Position numbers and translations under genes: made by a program
Assembly: GCA_002701845.1 (NCBI GenBank)
Contig: NZXG01000021.1
Coordinates: 32,351-96,350, forward strand
DNA from: Pseudomonadales bacterium
GTDB lineage: Bacteria; Pseudomonadota; Gammaproteobacteria; Pseudomonadales; Ketobacteraceae
Direction of reading: 5' to 3'
Length of the DNA: 64,000 bases
In this document: piece by piece, positions 1 through 8,940 of the stretch
How positions within the stretch are numbered: position 1 is the first letter of the stretch
Layout: the number at the start of each line of letters is the position of its first letter
The notes under the pieces: generated by a model
What the model was told of the DNA's origin: nothing
Databases searched by the model: none
What the model saw: only the letters and a program-made list of their open reading frames with translations

Positions 1-580
1 CCCGATTGCGGTGGGGGTAGATTTCGTCCAGGCCGTGGGCCAGCACCGCCAGGGTGCCGGCCGCACCCTGCAACGCGCCCCGGTGGGCCGCCGCGTCAAT
101 GCCCAGGGCCAGGCCGCTGGTGGTGACAAGGCCGTGATTGGAAAAGCAACGGCCAAAGTCCTGCGCCAGGTGTTTCCCCTGGCGACTGCAGTGACGACTG
201 CCCACCACGGCGATCTGAGGCAGTAGCAGGGAGGACAGTTGCCCGCGCACAAACAGCAGCGGCGGGCTGCCCTGGATTTCCCGCAGCAACGGCGGGTAGT
301 CGTCGTCGGCCCAGGTCAGAATATGATGCTGCGGATCCGCTTCCAGCCATTCCAGGTCCCGGTCCACCCCCTCAAGCAACCGGGATTCACGGCCGGCCCG
401 GAAGCCCTGAATCCAGGCCAGTTGCTCGGGGGTGAAACCCAGCTCACGTAACCGGTGGGCGGACTCTTCGAAGAAAAACTGCAGGGTGGGGTAATGATCG
501 GTAATCAGGCGAAACTGGCCGGGGCCGATTCCAGGGGTGCGCCACAGGGCCAACCAGTAGGGTAAATCTTCCGGCAACAT
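1..580 (-). CDS. dprA: DNA-processing protein DprA, N-terminal part (cut by window edge)
   Basis: Reading the minus strand from ATG at 580 gives an open frame to the window edge (about 193 codons). It begins MLPEDLPYWLALWRTPGIGP and contains the DprA/Smf Rossmann signatures VVGSRHCSRQG and SGLALGIDAAAHRGAL, followed by LDEIYPHRNR. DprA loads RecA onto incoming single-stranded DNA during natural transformation. The C-terminal half is outside the window. In Pseudomonas dprA is directly downstream of the LysM gene; here three other genes lie between them. Family assignment is firm. Confidence 0.93.
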   Translation of the reverse strand, partial: MLPEDLPYWLALWRTPGIGPGQFRLITDHYPTLQFFFEESAHRLRELGFTPEQLAWIQGFRAGRESRLLEGVDRDLEWLEADPQHHILTWADDDYPPLLREIQGSPPLLFVRGQLSSLLLPQIAVVGSRHCSRQGKHLAQDFGRCFSNHGLVTTSGLALGIDAAAHRGALQGAAGTLAVLAHGLDEIYPHRNR

Positions 581-659
581 GGAATATCCGTCTCCAGGGC
601 AATCGGTAAAGGTGCCCATAAAGACATCCCGGAGACAAATTCAGCGTTCGAAACAGGCC

Positions 660-2918
660 CTAGGGCACTTCCGCGCACCGCTGCCGGTACCAGCTGTCGA
701 ATTCCCCGGCCGGCACCGGCCGCGAGATAAAGTAGCCCTGGGCCTGCTCACATTGAAGTTGGCAGAGGGCCTCCAGGGTGGCCTGGTCCTCCACCCCTTC
801 CGCCACCACGTTGAGGCCAAAACTGTGGGCCAGGCCGATGGTGGAGCGCACGATCACGGCATCGGCCTCATCCGTAAGCATGTCTTTCACAAAGGAACGA
901 TCCACTTTCAGGGTATTGATGGGCAGCCGCTTTAGATAGCTCATGGAGGAGTAACCGGTACCGAAGTCATCGATGGCCAGATGAATGCCCAGGTCATGGA
1001 ACTGGCTGACCACCTGCAGGGCCCGTTCCGGGTCGGTGATCAACGCGCTTTCGGTGATTTCGATCTCCAGCAGGTGGTGGGGCACCTGGTACTTCGCCAA
1101 CAGTGTCTGAATTTGGTCAGGACAGCGGGTATCAATCAGGTTGCGGGCGGAGAGGTTCACCGCCACCGCCAGATTCAGGCCCTGATCCAGCCAGCATCGG
1201 GCCTGACGGAGCGCCGCCTCCACCACCCACAGGCTCAGGGTGTGGATGATTTCCGTCATCTCCGCCAGGGGGATAAAGTCTCCCGGCGGCACCATCCCCA
1301 GATGGGGGTGCTGCCAGCGTAGTAGCGCCTCGCAGCCGTTGCAGGCACCGCTGGCCAGATCGATGCGGGGTTGAAAGTGCAGCTGCAATTGGCCTTCCTG
1401 GCGCAGGGCAAAGCCCAGATCGGCGAGAATGGTGAGCCGGCGGGTACTGTGGGTGTCCTTGCGGGCGTCATAAAACTGGAAGTGCTCACCGTGGGTTTTG
1501 GCCTGGTACATGGCCACATCGGCACAGCGCAGCAGGGCATGGCTGGAATCCCCATGGTCCGGGTAAATGGCCACGCCCACACTGGCCCCCATTTCCAGGG
1601 ACATGCCTTCCGCCTGTAGCGGCTCATTGAGCACCGCAATCACCTCCCGCACCAGGGCCTCGGCCTGGGCATCGGTCTGGTTATCCGCCTGCAACAGGGC
1701 AAATTCATCCCCCCCCAGGCGATACACTTCCACCCTGCCATCCTGCTGCAATACCGCCAGCCGCCGCGCCACCTGCCGCAGCAGGTAGTCACCAATGCGA
1801 TGACCCAGGGTGTCGTTTACGTCTTTAAAACGGTTCAGATCCAGCAGGATCACCGCCACCCGGTGCCGGTTGCGACTGGCCTGGGCCAGCATACGGGTGG
1901 CACTTTGGTGCAGCGAATCCCGGTTTGGCAGCTCAGTCAGACTGTCGTGGGTGGAACGATAGGCCAGTTGTTGCTGAGACTGCACCAGGGCGCTTTCCGC
2001 CAGTTTGCGATCACTTACATCGCGCACCGCGCCAATAATGCAACGAGCCCCTTCAAGGCTAACGGCGTTCAGTGTGACTTCGGCGTCAAACTCGGATTTA
2101 TCCAGCCGCAGGTGACGCCACTCAAAAGACTGTCCATGCCCATCCAGCGCCTTTTGAATCCGCTCCATGGCCAGATGTTTCGAGTCACCTCCACCGGGTT
2201 GTGTCGGCGGCGACAGCTCCCAGGGGGGCACCCCCAACAGGCGCTCGCGGTCAGCGCGGAACAGGCGGGTGGCGGCGGGGTTGCATTCGATAATGGTTTC
2301 CCCCCGCAACACAAAGACGCCGTCCGCGGTGCCTTCGAACAGGGTGCGGAAGCGTGCCTCCCGGTCTCGCAGGCTGTAAAACAGAATCACCTGAGATACC
2401 AGATCCGCCACCGAGCCAACGAAGTTTTGTTCGTCCTCGCTCCACTGCCGGCGCCGGCCCACCTGTTCCATACAGAGCACGCCCCGGGTTTTGCCTTCAT
2501 AGCGCAGGGTGCCGTCCAGTAGGGACGCTATACTCAGGGGCTTCAGGTAGGACTCCGCCAGTTCGCGAGTACGGGGGTCCCGCAGTCCATCCCCGGCATC
2601 AATCACCCGCTCCAGCGTCAAAGCCGTGAAGTAGCGGGGATAGGCCCGGGCCTGAATCACAGTGCCGCGCTCGTAACCATCCACGTCCTCAAGATACAGA
2701 CAGAGACACTCCAGAGTGTTCATATCCGCACTCAGCTGCCAGACACTGGCCCGCTCCACCCCCAGCACATTGGCGCAGGTGCGGGTGATATGACGCAATG
2801 ACTGAGTCAGACTGTAGTGCCAAACCTCCTCGGCCTTGGACAGGGCGACATAGGCTTCCGTGAGCTGTCGCGCCAGACCGGGAGCGGTTTGCGAGTTCTC
2901 ACGCATTGATCGCTGCAA
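660..2918 (-). CDS. GAF-PAS-GGDEF-EAL cyclic-di-GMP signalling protein
   Basis: 752 residues, no clear membrane segment. Order of domains: GAF-like sensor (about 30-185), PAS (about 190-315, with EGTADGVFVLRGETIIECNP), GGDEF (about 330-490, intact RLGGDEFALL) and EAL (about 505-745, intact GCEALLRW plus DDFGTGYSS and LKVDRSFV). Both catalytic signatures are intact, so it could make or degrade c-di-GMP. The inhibitory RxxD motif usually found five residues before GGDEF is not seen, so product inhibition is doubtful. The start is ATG 2918; ATG 2906 is an alternative. It is transcribed toward dprA. Confidence 0.92.
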   Translation of the reverse strand: MQRSMRENSQTAPGLARQLTEAYVALSKAEEVWHYSLTQSLRHITRTCANVLGVERASVWQLSADMNTLECLCLYLEDVDGYERGTVIQARAYPRYFTALTLERVIDAGDGLRDPRTRELAESYLKPLSIASLLDGTLRYEGKTRGVLCMEQVGRRRQWSEDEQNFVGSVADLVSQVILFYSLRDREARFRTLFEGTADGVFVLRGETIIECNPAATRLFRADRERLLGVPPWELSPPTQPGGGDSKHLAMERIQKALDGHGQSFEWRHLRLDKSEFDAEVTLNAVSLEGARCIIGAVRDVSDRKLAESALVQSQQQLAYRSTHDSLTELPNRDSLHQSATRMLAQASRNRHRVAVILLDLNRFKDVNDTLGHRIGDYLLRQVARRLAVLQQDGRVEVYRLGGDEFALLQADNQTDAQAEALVREVIAVLNEPLQAEGMSLEMGASVGVAIYPDHGDSSHALLRCADVAMYQAKTHGEHFQFYDARKDTHSTRRLTILADLGFALRQEGQLQLHFQPRIDLASGACNGCEALLRWQHPHLGMVPPGDFIPLAEMTEIIHTLSLWVVEAALRQARCWLDQGLNLAVAVNLSARNLIDTRCPDQIQTLLAKYQVPHHLLEIEITESALITDPERALQVVSQFHDLGIHLAIDDFGTGYSSMSYLKRLPINTLKVDRSFVKDMLTDEADAVIVRSTIGLAHSFGLNVVAEGVEDQATLEALCQLQCEQAQGYFISRPVPAGEFDSWYRQRCAEVP

Positions 2919-3036
2919 TTCCCTGGCGGTTTTTCTTGAGTATAGACAACCTGACCCCGGGTGACCGAAATTCCGAACAGCCAGTCACGGTGAGTAACGG
3001 AATCACTAAGGGTCGCACGCTGATTCAACCACAATT

Positions 3037-4212
3037 CTAATCTGGTTTCTCCCCCAAAAATAATAATGACTGCTGCTGGTCAATGGAGAATGCGTACTGC
3101 CCGAGGAAATTCATCCCCAACAGACCATCCACTTCCGGTGCCGTGAGATTTACCTGCAACAGATCCACTGCCTGCAGTTCCCAATCCCCCACCCGCATGC
3201 GCGCCACCTGGTACAACGGCGACAGCACTTCGCCGTTGGCGGTGTTCACCCGCACCTGGCCGGGGCTGGTGAACAGACGGGTATACCGGCGCAGCAGTGC
3301 TATGGCCTCGGGTTTGAGCGCTGTGATGCTGGCGCCGGTATCGATCATCAGTTCCAGGGTCACTGTGTCATCAAACACCACGGGGACGATAAACTGACCC
3401 ATGGTACGGCGCAATCCAACCCCCTGGGCCAGCTGCTGCCGGCGCCGGATCTGCGCCGCCAGACGGGTTTTCTCCGCCTCCACTTGCGCCTGGTGGGTGG
3501 GGCTGAAAGGGAGTAATTCCAATTGATACAGGGCCTGTTCCCACTGGCCCGACAATTCATAAACCCGGGCCAGCAGCAGGCTGAACGGGGCATAATCAGG
3601 CTGTTTTTCCAGCGCCAGTTGCAGCAGGTTCATCAGGGCATCGTCCTGGCTTAAGTTACCCCCGCCCCGCTGGTCCACCTGCTGGGTGATCAGGGTTTCC
3701 ATTTTCGCCATCAGTTGCTGGCGGCGGCCGGCGCTCAGAGTCAGCTCATGGTATTGGAACAGGGCTTCCAGCGCGGCGCGGTAACGCTGCTCACCCAGCA
3801 GCGCCTCTATTCGCCAGTCCTGCCAGCGCTGGTGCCGGGGGTCCCAGTGCAGCAGCGGGTCCAGCCACTGCAGCAGGCGCTGCCAGTGGCCCGCGGCGTG
3901 CAGCCGCCGCAGCTGAGCCTGGAGTGCCTGCCAGCGGGGATCAGAGGGGGACAGGGGTTGCAATACCTCCAGTGCCGGCCCCACCGCGTCGGTCCGCAAC
4001 CAACGGCTAAACTCTGCCGCGTCATTATCCCCAGGCTGGGGTTCGGGCATGGCCGGCTGTGGGGCCGGCGACAGTGTTGGTACCGGCGTCGGTGCCGGTG
4101 CCTGCCATTGCCGGGCACTCCACCAGCCCAGGGCAAACATCCCCGCCAGCGCCAATACCAGCACACCCCTGTTCACTGCCCGCCACTCCCTGAGATGGTT
4201 TTGAATCAGCAT
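3037..4212 (-). CDS. Membrane-anchored TPR protein with retropepsin-like aspartic protease domain
   Basis: The frame is open from 4248, but the methionine at 4212 (MLIQNHLREWRAVNRGVLVL) gives the usual short cytoplasmic tail before one transmembrane segment (VLVLALAGMFALGWW). A Pro-rich linker and tetratricopeptide-like helices follow. The last 130 residues are a single-copy retropepsin-like domain with LMIDTGASITALK (catalytic Asp in DTGAS) and DGLLGMNFLGQYAFSID. This matches the bacterial clan AA aspartic protease family (TIGR02281-like), which probably acts as a dimer facing the periplasm. Its substrate is unknown. It sits between the porin and the c-di-GMP gene on the same strand. Confidence 0.85.
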   Translation of the reverse strand: MLIQNHLREWRAVNRGVLVLALAGMFALGWWSARQWQAPAPTPVPTLSPAPQPAMPEPQPGDNDAAEFSRWLRTDAVGPALEVLQPLSPSDPRWQALQAQLRRLHAAGHWQRLLQWLDPLLHWDPRHQRWQDWRIEALLGEQRYRAALEALFQYHELTLSAGRRQQLMAKMETLITQQVDQRGGGNLSQDDALMNLLQLALEKQPDYAPFSLLLARVYELSGQWEQALYQLELLPFSPTHQAQVEAEKTRLAAQIRRRQQLAQGVGLRRTMGQFIVPVVFDDTVTLELMIDTGASITALKPEAIALLRRYTRLFTSPGQVRVNTANGEVLSPLYQVARMRVGDWELQAVDLLQVNLTAPEVDGLLGMNFLGQYAFSIDQQQSLLFLGEKPD

Positions 4213-4272
4213 GCACCAGGCGGTGTTTTCTGGCAACCGCCTCCCCACCTCGGGAACAAGTGGACCGGGGGA

Positions 4273-5900
4273 TCAGAAATACGTCGAGTAGGTGAGGCTG
4301 AACACGTACGCCTCCAGAGTATGCTCCACTTTCAGGCCCCGGTAGGGGTTATAGATGACATCCCCTTCCAGAGCGGAATTGACGTTGCGGCTTTCCCCCG
4401 GGGCGATATCGATTTCTGTCACCAAATAACCGAACGCCGCATCCACCTGCGACCCCTTACCCAGACGATAGCCAAAGCCCAGGGTGTAAAGGTCAGCTTC
4501 ACCGATGGGAATCAGCAGATCCTGGCGGTCGCCGGGAATGGAGGAGGAGCGGGGTTCGTAACCGGCCCGCAGATAGAGATTGTCGTGATAGCGGTATTCC
4601 ACCCCGATGGACAGATCCACCACCGATTCGTAATGTCGCTGCAACCGCAACTCGTCGGGCTCGGCGTAATCGCCCCCCACTGCGCCGCCAAAATAATTGT
4701 CCGCAATATTACCCACCGCACTGGCCAGGGTCAGATAATCCAGATCCTGGTCAAACTCGAACACCAGTTCTTCCAGTACATCGTAATCCACCCATTTCAG
4801 ATCCACATTCACCCGCCAGTCCGGCGTCACCAGCATCGAAATGCCCAGCGACGCCCACTGGGGCTGAATAAAGTCAATCGCCACTGAGCCGGTCTGTTTG
4901 CCCACCCCACTGATGGTGCCGCCATCAAACCCAGTACACTCTGCGCCGGCTGCAGCCCCTGCATCAGCTCCTGAAAGGCCTCCGTGTAGGTGAGGCTGTA
5001 ATCCCCGGTCATCCGGGCCTTGCCTTCGCTCTGATAGGCCGCGCCGATGGACAGCCATTCCCTGGGCTGCCACAGCAAACCCACTGTGAAAGCAGTGGAC
5101 AGCGGATCTTCAGCCTCAACCTCCAGGACTCCCACATCGTTGTAGGGGTTGGGATTGAGATCCAGCCCCAGGCCCAGTTGCGATTCCAGGTTACCCAGCA
5201 GGGCGGACAGCTCGCCCACGGTGTTCAGTACACTGCGGGTCCGGGTGGTCACCCCCAGCCCCTGCCAGGAGAAACCGATGGATCCACCGATGTAAAGATT
5301 CTCCGCCAGCTGAAACCCGATGGAGGGATTGAAATAGGCCAGCCGGGTAATGCCAAAGCGCTGGCCATTGAAGGCCGCGACGTTATCCATATCCCGTTCG
5401 TAACCAAAAATCTGCACCGCAAAGGCAGAATTGGCGAACACGAACTGGTCCTGGGTGCCACCCCGCAGGGCAAAACCGTAGCCCGGTGCGATCAAGAACG
5501 GCAACGGGCTGTGGCCAAAGAACGGCAGGTACACCGAGGGGGTTTCCACTTCCACCGGGCGCGAGGTCTTTCCCTCCAGCAACGGGTCATCCAGAAAATC
5601 GGCGTTGCTCATGGGGTCGAAAGTGCGCCCGGGGCCGGCGCCACTGACTTCGCCCTCGTGATGAAAGAAGGCCCCCTGCACCTTGTACTGTTCGTAGCGG
5701 TTTTCCACCAGGGCCAGGGCCGCCAGATTGTAGTGAATGGCGTCCGGGCCACGAATGGCGGCGGTGATGGAATTGCCCATGGCCAGGGCCACTGGATTAC
5801 CAATGGAAAGGTTATGGGACAGTTGGGCCGGGGCCAGAGGCGCCAGAGACAACCCAAGCAGCAGCCCGGCACAGTGACGGGCAAAGCGGGACGACTTCAT
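4273..5900 (-). pseudogene. FadL/OmpP1-type outer-membrane porin, interrupted by one frameshift
   Basis: Two overlapping minus-strand frames make one porin. The N-terminal frame (5900 down to about 4930) has a signal peptide (MKSSRFARHCAGLLLGLSLA) and the FadL-like stretch AMGNSITAAIRGPDAIHYN. The C-terminal frame (to 4273) ends in aromatic beta-strand residues (VFSLTYSTYF) with a terminal Phe, typical of outer-membrane barrels. The natural join is at about 4925-4933, where a T run (minus strand) seems one base short. Restoring one base gives exactly 543 codons. FadL proteins carry long-chain fatty acids or other hydrophobic compounds across the outer membrane. A sequencing error is as likely as a real mutation. 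Confidence 0.8.
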
Positions 5901-6063
5901 AAGGACAACATCCGATTTTTATGATTATTGTGAATCAGTCAGGTTTTGGTAACCCGATGTTTTACCGGCTGGCACCCGCGCTGACTTGGCGAAAGCGGCC
6001 AGCCAACCGGGGAAATTGTTCCAATTTTGTAACTCTTCCGCCGGGCCGTCACTGGCCCGGCAA

Positions 6064-6089
6064 TAAAAAACCCGCCACAGGGGCGGGTT
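6064..6089 (-). terminator. Rho-independent terminator of the LysM gene
   Basis: On the minus strand the arms AACCCGCC and GGCGGGTT (6082-6089 and 6069-6076) form a GC-rich stem, followed at once by a run of T. It lies 26-51 bases past the LysM stop codon. Confidence 0.85.
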
Positions 6090-6114
6090 CTGGAATGCAT
6101 TGGGGGAGTAACGG

Positions 6115-7164
6115 TCAGGACGGGTTTTTCACCACGTCCCCCACCTGCAGGGGCGCCTCGGCCCGCAATACCAGGCCGTAACTGACTTTATCGAAAGTCC
6201 GGAATACCATGAGAATGCCCCGCCGCTCGTCCGGCAGTTTCACCAGCTCCTCGGTGATACGGTCTTTCACCACGGAACCCTTGGTGTGCACCGCCAGCAC
6301 ATCGCCGATGGTAATACCTTCCCGTTCACCGCGATTCAGCACCACCACGTCGTACTGGCCCACATTACGCACCCCGCTGAACACGTGCAGGATCTCGCCG
6401 CTGACCTCATCCTCCGGAGATTTGGGATAAAACACCGAATCCACCTTGCGCTCTTCGGTGGGGATCAGGCGGTCGTTGGGGCGGATGTCCTCATTGGAGT
6501 TGGTGATCTTGAACCGGGCCACCTCGCCGTCGGCCCGCTCAAATCGTGCCATCCCCATGTCCAGAGCGGCAAAACCCAGCACTTCCTCGGTTTCCGGGTC
6601 CACATAGGCCGGACCCTTGCGGTACACGCCGTAGGCCTGATGCGCCTCGTCCCAGCCCGGACGGTGGCGGGCATACATGTAATCACCCAACCCCATCAAA
6701 ATGTGATCTTCGTCACCGGCCAGAATGTACGGGGAGGCGTTGATCTCCTCCTGGGTCATGACCCGGTTGTTTTCCAGGAAGCTCTGAATATGCTCCAGGG
6801 GAATGGCGGGAATCACCGATTCCAGGGGCTCAACCCGCACCTGGGGGGTCAGTTTGACAGTATCACCCTTTTTGAACACCATGGGCCCACGTTCCACGGT
6901 GAGCCCGGGTTTGCCGTCCACATACACCAGTTTCAGCAGATCCCCCGGATAAATCAGATGGGGGTTGTTGATCTGGGGATTCACGTGCCACAGCTCCGGC
7001 CACAGCCAGGGATCGCTGAGAAAAGCACTGGAGATGTCCCACAGGGTATCGCCTTCCTTGACCGGGTAGACATCAGGATGACCCGGCTTCAGTTCCACCG
7101 CCGAGACCTGCATGGCCATACCCAGCAAACAGCCACCGGCCAGCCTGAGAAAAGATTTCATCAT
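6115..7164 (-). CDS. Periplasmic LysM peptidoglycan-binding protein
   Basis: ATG at 7164 (followed by a second ATG) has a ribosome site AAAGGGA and a signal peptide, MMKSFLRLAGGCLLGMAMQV. The frame is open back to 7242 but the extension looks non-coding. One LysM domain follows (about residues 30-85, YPVKEGDTLWDISSAFLSDP ... NPHLIYPGDLLKLV). The rest is the conserved C-terminal region of the gammaproteobacterial LysM protein encoded next to def and dprA (YgaU/PA0020-like position). About 349 residues. It probably binds peptidoglycan; no catalytic domain is seen. It is divergent from def, with which it shares a 245-base promoter region. Confidence 0.9.
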   Translation of the reverse strand: MMKSFLRLAGGCLLGMAMQVSAVELKPGHPDVYPVKEGDTLWDISSAFLSDPWLWPELWHVNPQINNPHLIYPGDLLKLVYVDGKPGLTVERGPMVFKKGDTVKLTPQVRVEPLESVIPAIPLEHIQSFLENNRVMTQEEINASPYILAGDEDHILMGLGDYMYARHRPGWDEAHQAYGVYRKGPAYVDPETEEVLGFAALDMGMARFERADGEVARFKITNSNEDIRPNDRLIPTEERKVDSVFYPKSPEDEVSGEILHVFSGVRNVGQYDVVVLNRGEREGITIGDVLAVHTKGSVVKDRITEELVKLPDERRGILMVFRTFDKVSYGLVLRAEAPLQVGDVVKNPS

Positions 7165-7321
7165 GGTGAGAATCCCTTTATCATTATCAGCGCCTGACTT
7201 TTCAGGCGGTTTTCGCATTCGGGGAATGGCAAACACCAGCACCCTGGAATCAGCCTAAATTTCACTATAGACCGGTTTGCGGCGTTGTGTGTCACGCAAT
7301 CTGTCTACCAGTGTAGACAAG

Positions 7322-7345
7322 TTTGCCGAAAACAGACACGGCAAA
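7322..7345. promoter_or_regulatory. Inverted repeat and -10-like element in the LysM/def divergent region
   Basis: TTTGCCG (7322-7328) and CGGCAAA (7339-7345) form a perfect 7-bp inverted repeat with a 10-base spacer. A -10-like TATGAT follows at 7351-7356, 54 bases before def. The position suits an operator or a promoter-overlapping site. No good -35 is present at standard spacing, so the promoter call is weak. Confidence 0.35.
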
Positions 7346-7409
7346 TCCTGTATGATCATAATCTTAGCAACATTACCTATAGTTATACTAGAAAAGCGGC
7401 TTTCTCAAG

Positions 7410-7922
7410 ATGGCAATACTGGATATTCTCGAATTTCCTGACCCTCGTCTGCGGACAAAGGCCAAGCCGGTCACAAAAGTGGATGACGCCATCCGCCAGC
7501 TCACCGACAATATGCTGGAGACCATGTACGCGGCCCCGGGCATCGGCCTGGCGGCCACTCAGGTCAATGAGCACAAGCGGATCGTGGTGATTGACGTGAG
7601 CGACGACAAAAGCCAGCCCCTGGTGCTGATCAACCCGGAATACGAGATCCTCTCCGGAGAGCAGGAGTACGACGAAGGCTGTCTGTCCGTGCCCGGCTAT
7701 TACGAAACCGTGACCCGGGCGGAAAAAATTCTGTTGAAAGCCCTGAACCGGGATGGCGAACCCTTCGAGATGGAATGCGACGGCCTGCTCTCGGTCTGCG
7801 TGCAACATGAGCTGGATCACCTGGAGGGCAAACTGTTCGTGGATCATATTTCACGCCTGAAGCGGGAACGCATCCGCAAAAAACTCAGTAAAGACCAGAA
7901 AGAGCGGGTGAAAGTCCGCTAA
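7410..7922 (+). CDS. def: Peptide deformylase
   Basis: 170 residues, the usual length. All three metal/active-site motifs are present: GIGLAATQV (motif I), EGCLSVP (motif II, metal-ligand Cys) and QHELDHLEG (motif III, two His ligands and the catalytic Glu). It removes the N-formyl group from new proteins. It is first in the def-fmt-rsmB-trkA-trkH run, the standard gammaproteobacterial order, and is divergent from the LysM gene. Confidence 0.98.
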   Translation: MAILDILEFPDPRLRTKAKPVTKVDDAIRQLTDNMLETMYAAPGIGLAATQVNEHKRIVVIDVSDDKSQPLVLINPEYEILSGEQEYDEGCLSVPGYYETVTRAEKILLKALNRDGEPFEMECDGLLSVCVQHELDHLEGKLFVDHISRLKRERIRKKLSKDQKERVKVR

Positions 7923-7992
7923 CCCCTTCGTGTCCAGCCCCCCGGGCGGGAACACCTCTTACCGACATGCCCACAGGTCACAGGATAGCCCT

Positions 7993-8940
7993 TTGAGTAC
8001 ACCACTGAATATTGTGTTTGCCGGCACCCCGGAATTCGCCGCCACCATCCTGCAGGCCGTCGTGCAATCGCCCCACCAGGTGCAGGCCTGCTATACCCAG
8101 CCGGATCGCCCCGCCGGTCGCGGCCGCAAACTGACCCCCGGCCCGGTGAAGGCAATGGCCCTGGAACAGGCTATCCCGCTGTATCAGCCGCTGAACTTCA
8201 AGCAACCCGAAGCCCTGGCGGAACTGGCGGCCCTGCAACCGGACCTGATGGTGGTGGTGGCCTATGGACTGATTCTGCCGTCCAAGGTGCTGGAGATTCC
8301 GCGCCTGGGCTGTGTCAATGTCCACGCCTCATTGCTGCCCCGCTGGCGGGGGGCGGCCCCCATTCAGCGGGCCATCGCCGCCGGCGACCGGGAAACCGGT
8401 GTCACTATCATGCAAATGGACGCGGGCCTGGATACCGGCCCCATGCTGCTGACCCGGTCCACCCCCATTACCCCGGAGGATACCGGCGGCAGTGTGCACG
8501 ACCGGCTGGCGCAGCTGGGGGCAGAGGCCATCGTGGAGGCCCTGGACCACCTGGCCAGCGGCAAGATCCAGCCCCAACCCCAGGATGACAGCCAGGCCAC
8601 CTACGCCCACAAGCTGAGCAAAGAGGAAGCCCGCCTGGACTGGCGGCAACCGGCCCGCGCCCTGGCGGATCAGGTACGGGCCTTTGACCCCTGGCCGGTG
8701 GCTCACACTCAATTGGGACAACATAAGCTGCGGGTATGGCGGGCACAGGCACTGGATGAACCCGGCAACGCCGAGCCGGGCACAGTACTGGCGGTGCATA
8801 AAGACAGTCTGGACGTGGCCACCGGCGCCGGCACGCTGCGGCTGCTGGAGCTGCAGTTACCCGGCGCCAAACGCCTGCCGGTGGCGGCCATCCTCAATGC
8901 CCGGGCTGACTGGTTTCCGGTGGGGGCCCGGTTCCATTGA
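7993..8940 (+). CDS. fmt: Methionyl-tRNA formyltransferase
   Basis: Starting at TTG 7993, which has AGGA seven bases upstream, gives 315 residues, the normal Fmt length beginning LSTPLNIVFAGTPEFA. The frame is open to GTG 7930 but that extension lacks a ribosome site and family similarity. The N-terminal formyltransferase domain contains VVVAYGLILP, the catalytic NVHASLLPRWRGAAPIQRAI and MDAGLDTGPML. The C-terminal half is the OB-fold-like tRNA-binding domain. It formylates initiator Met-tRNA. The stop overlaps the rsmB start. Confidence 0.97.
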   Translation: MSTPLNIVFAGTPEFAATILQAVVQSPHQVQACYTQPDRPAGRGRKLTPGPVKAMALEQAIPLYQPLNFKQPEALAELAALQPDLMVVVAYGLILPSKVLEIPRLGCVNVHASLLPRWRGAAPIQRAIAAGDRETGVTIMQMDAGLDTGPMLLTRSTPITPEDTGGSVHDRLAQLGAEAIVEALDHLASGKIQPQPQDDSQATYAHKLSKEEARLDWRQPARALADQVRAFDPWPVAHTQLGQHKLRVWRAQALDEPGNAEPGTVLAVHKDSLDVATGAGTLRLLELQLPGAKRLPVAAILNARADWFPVGARFH

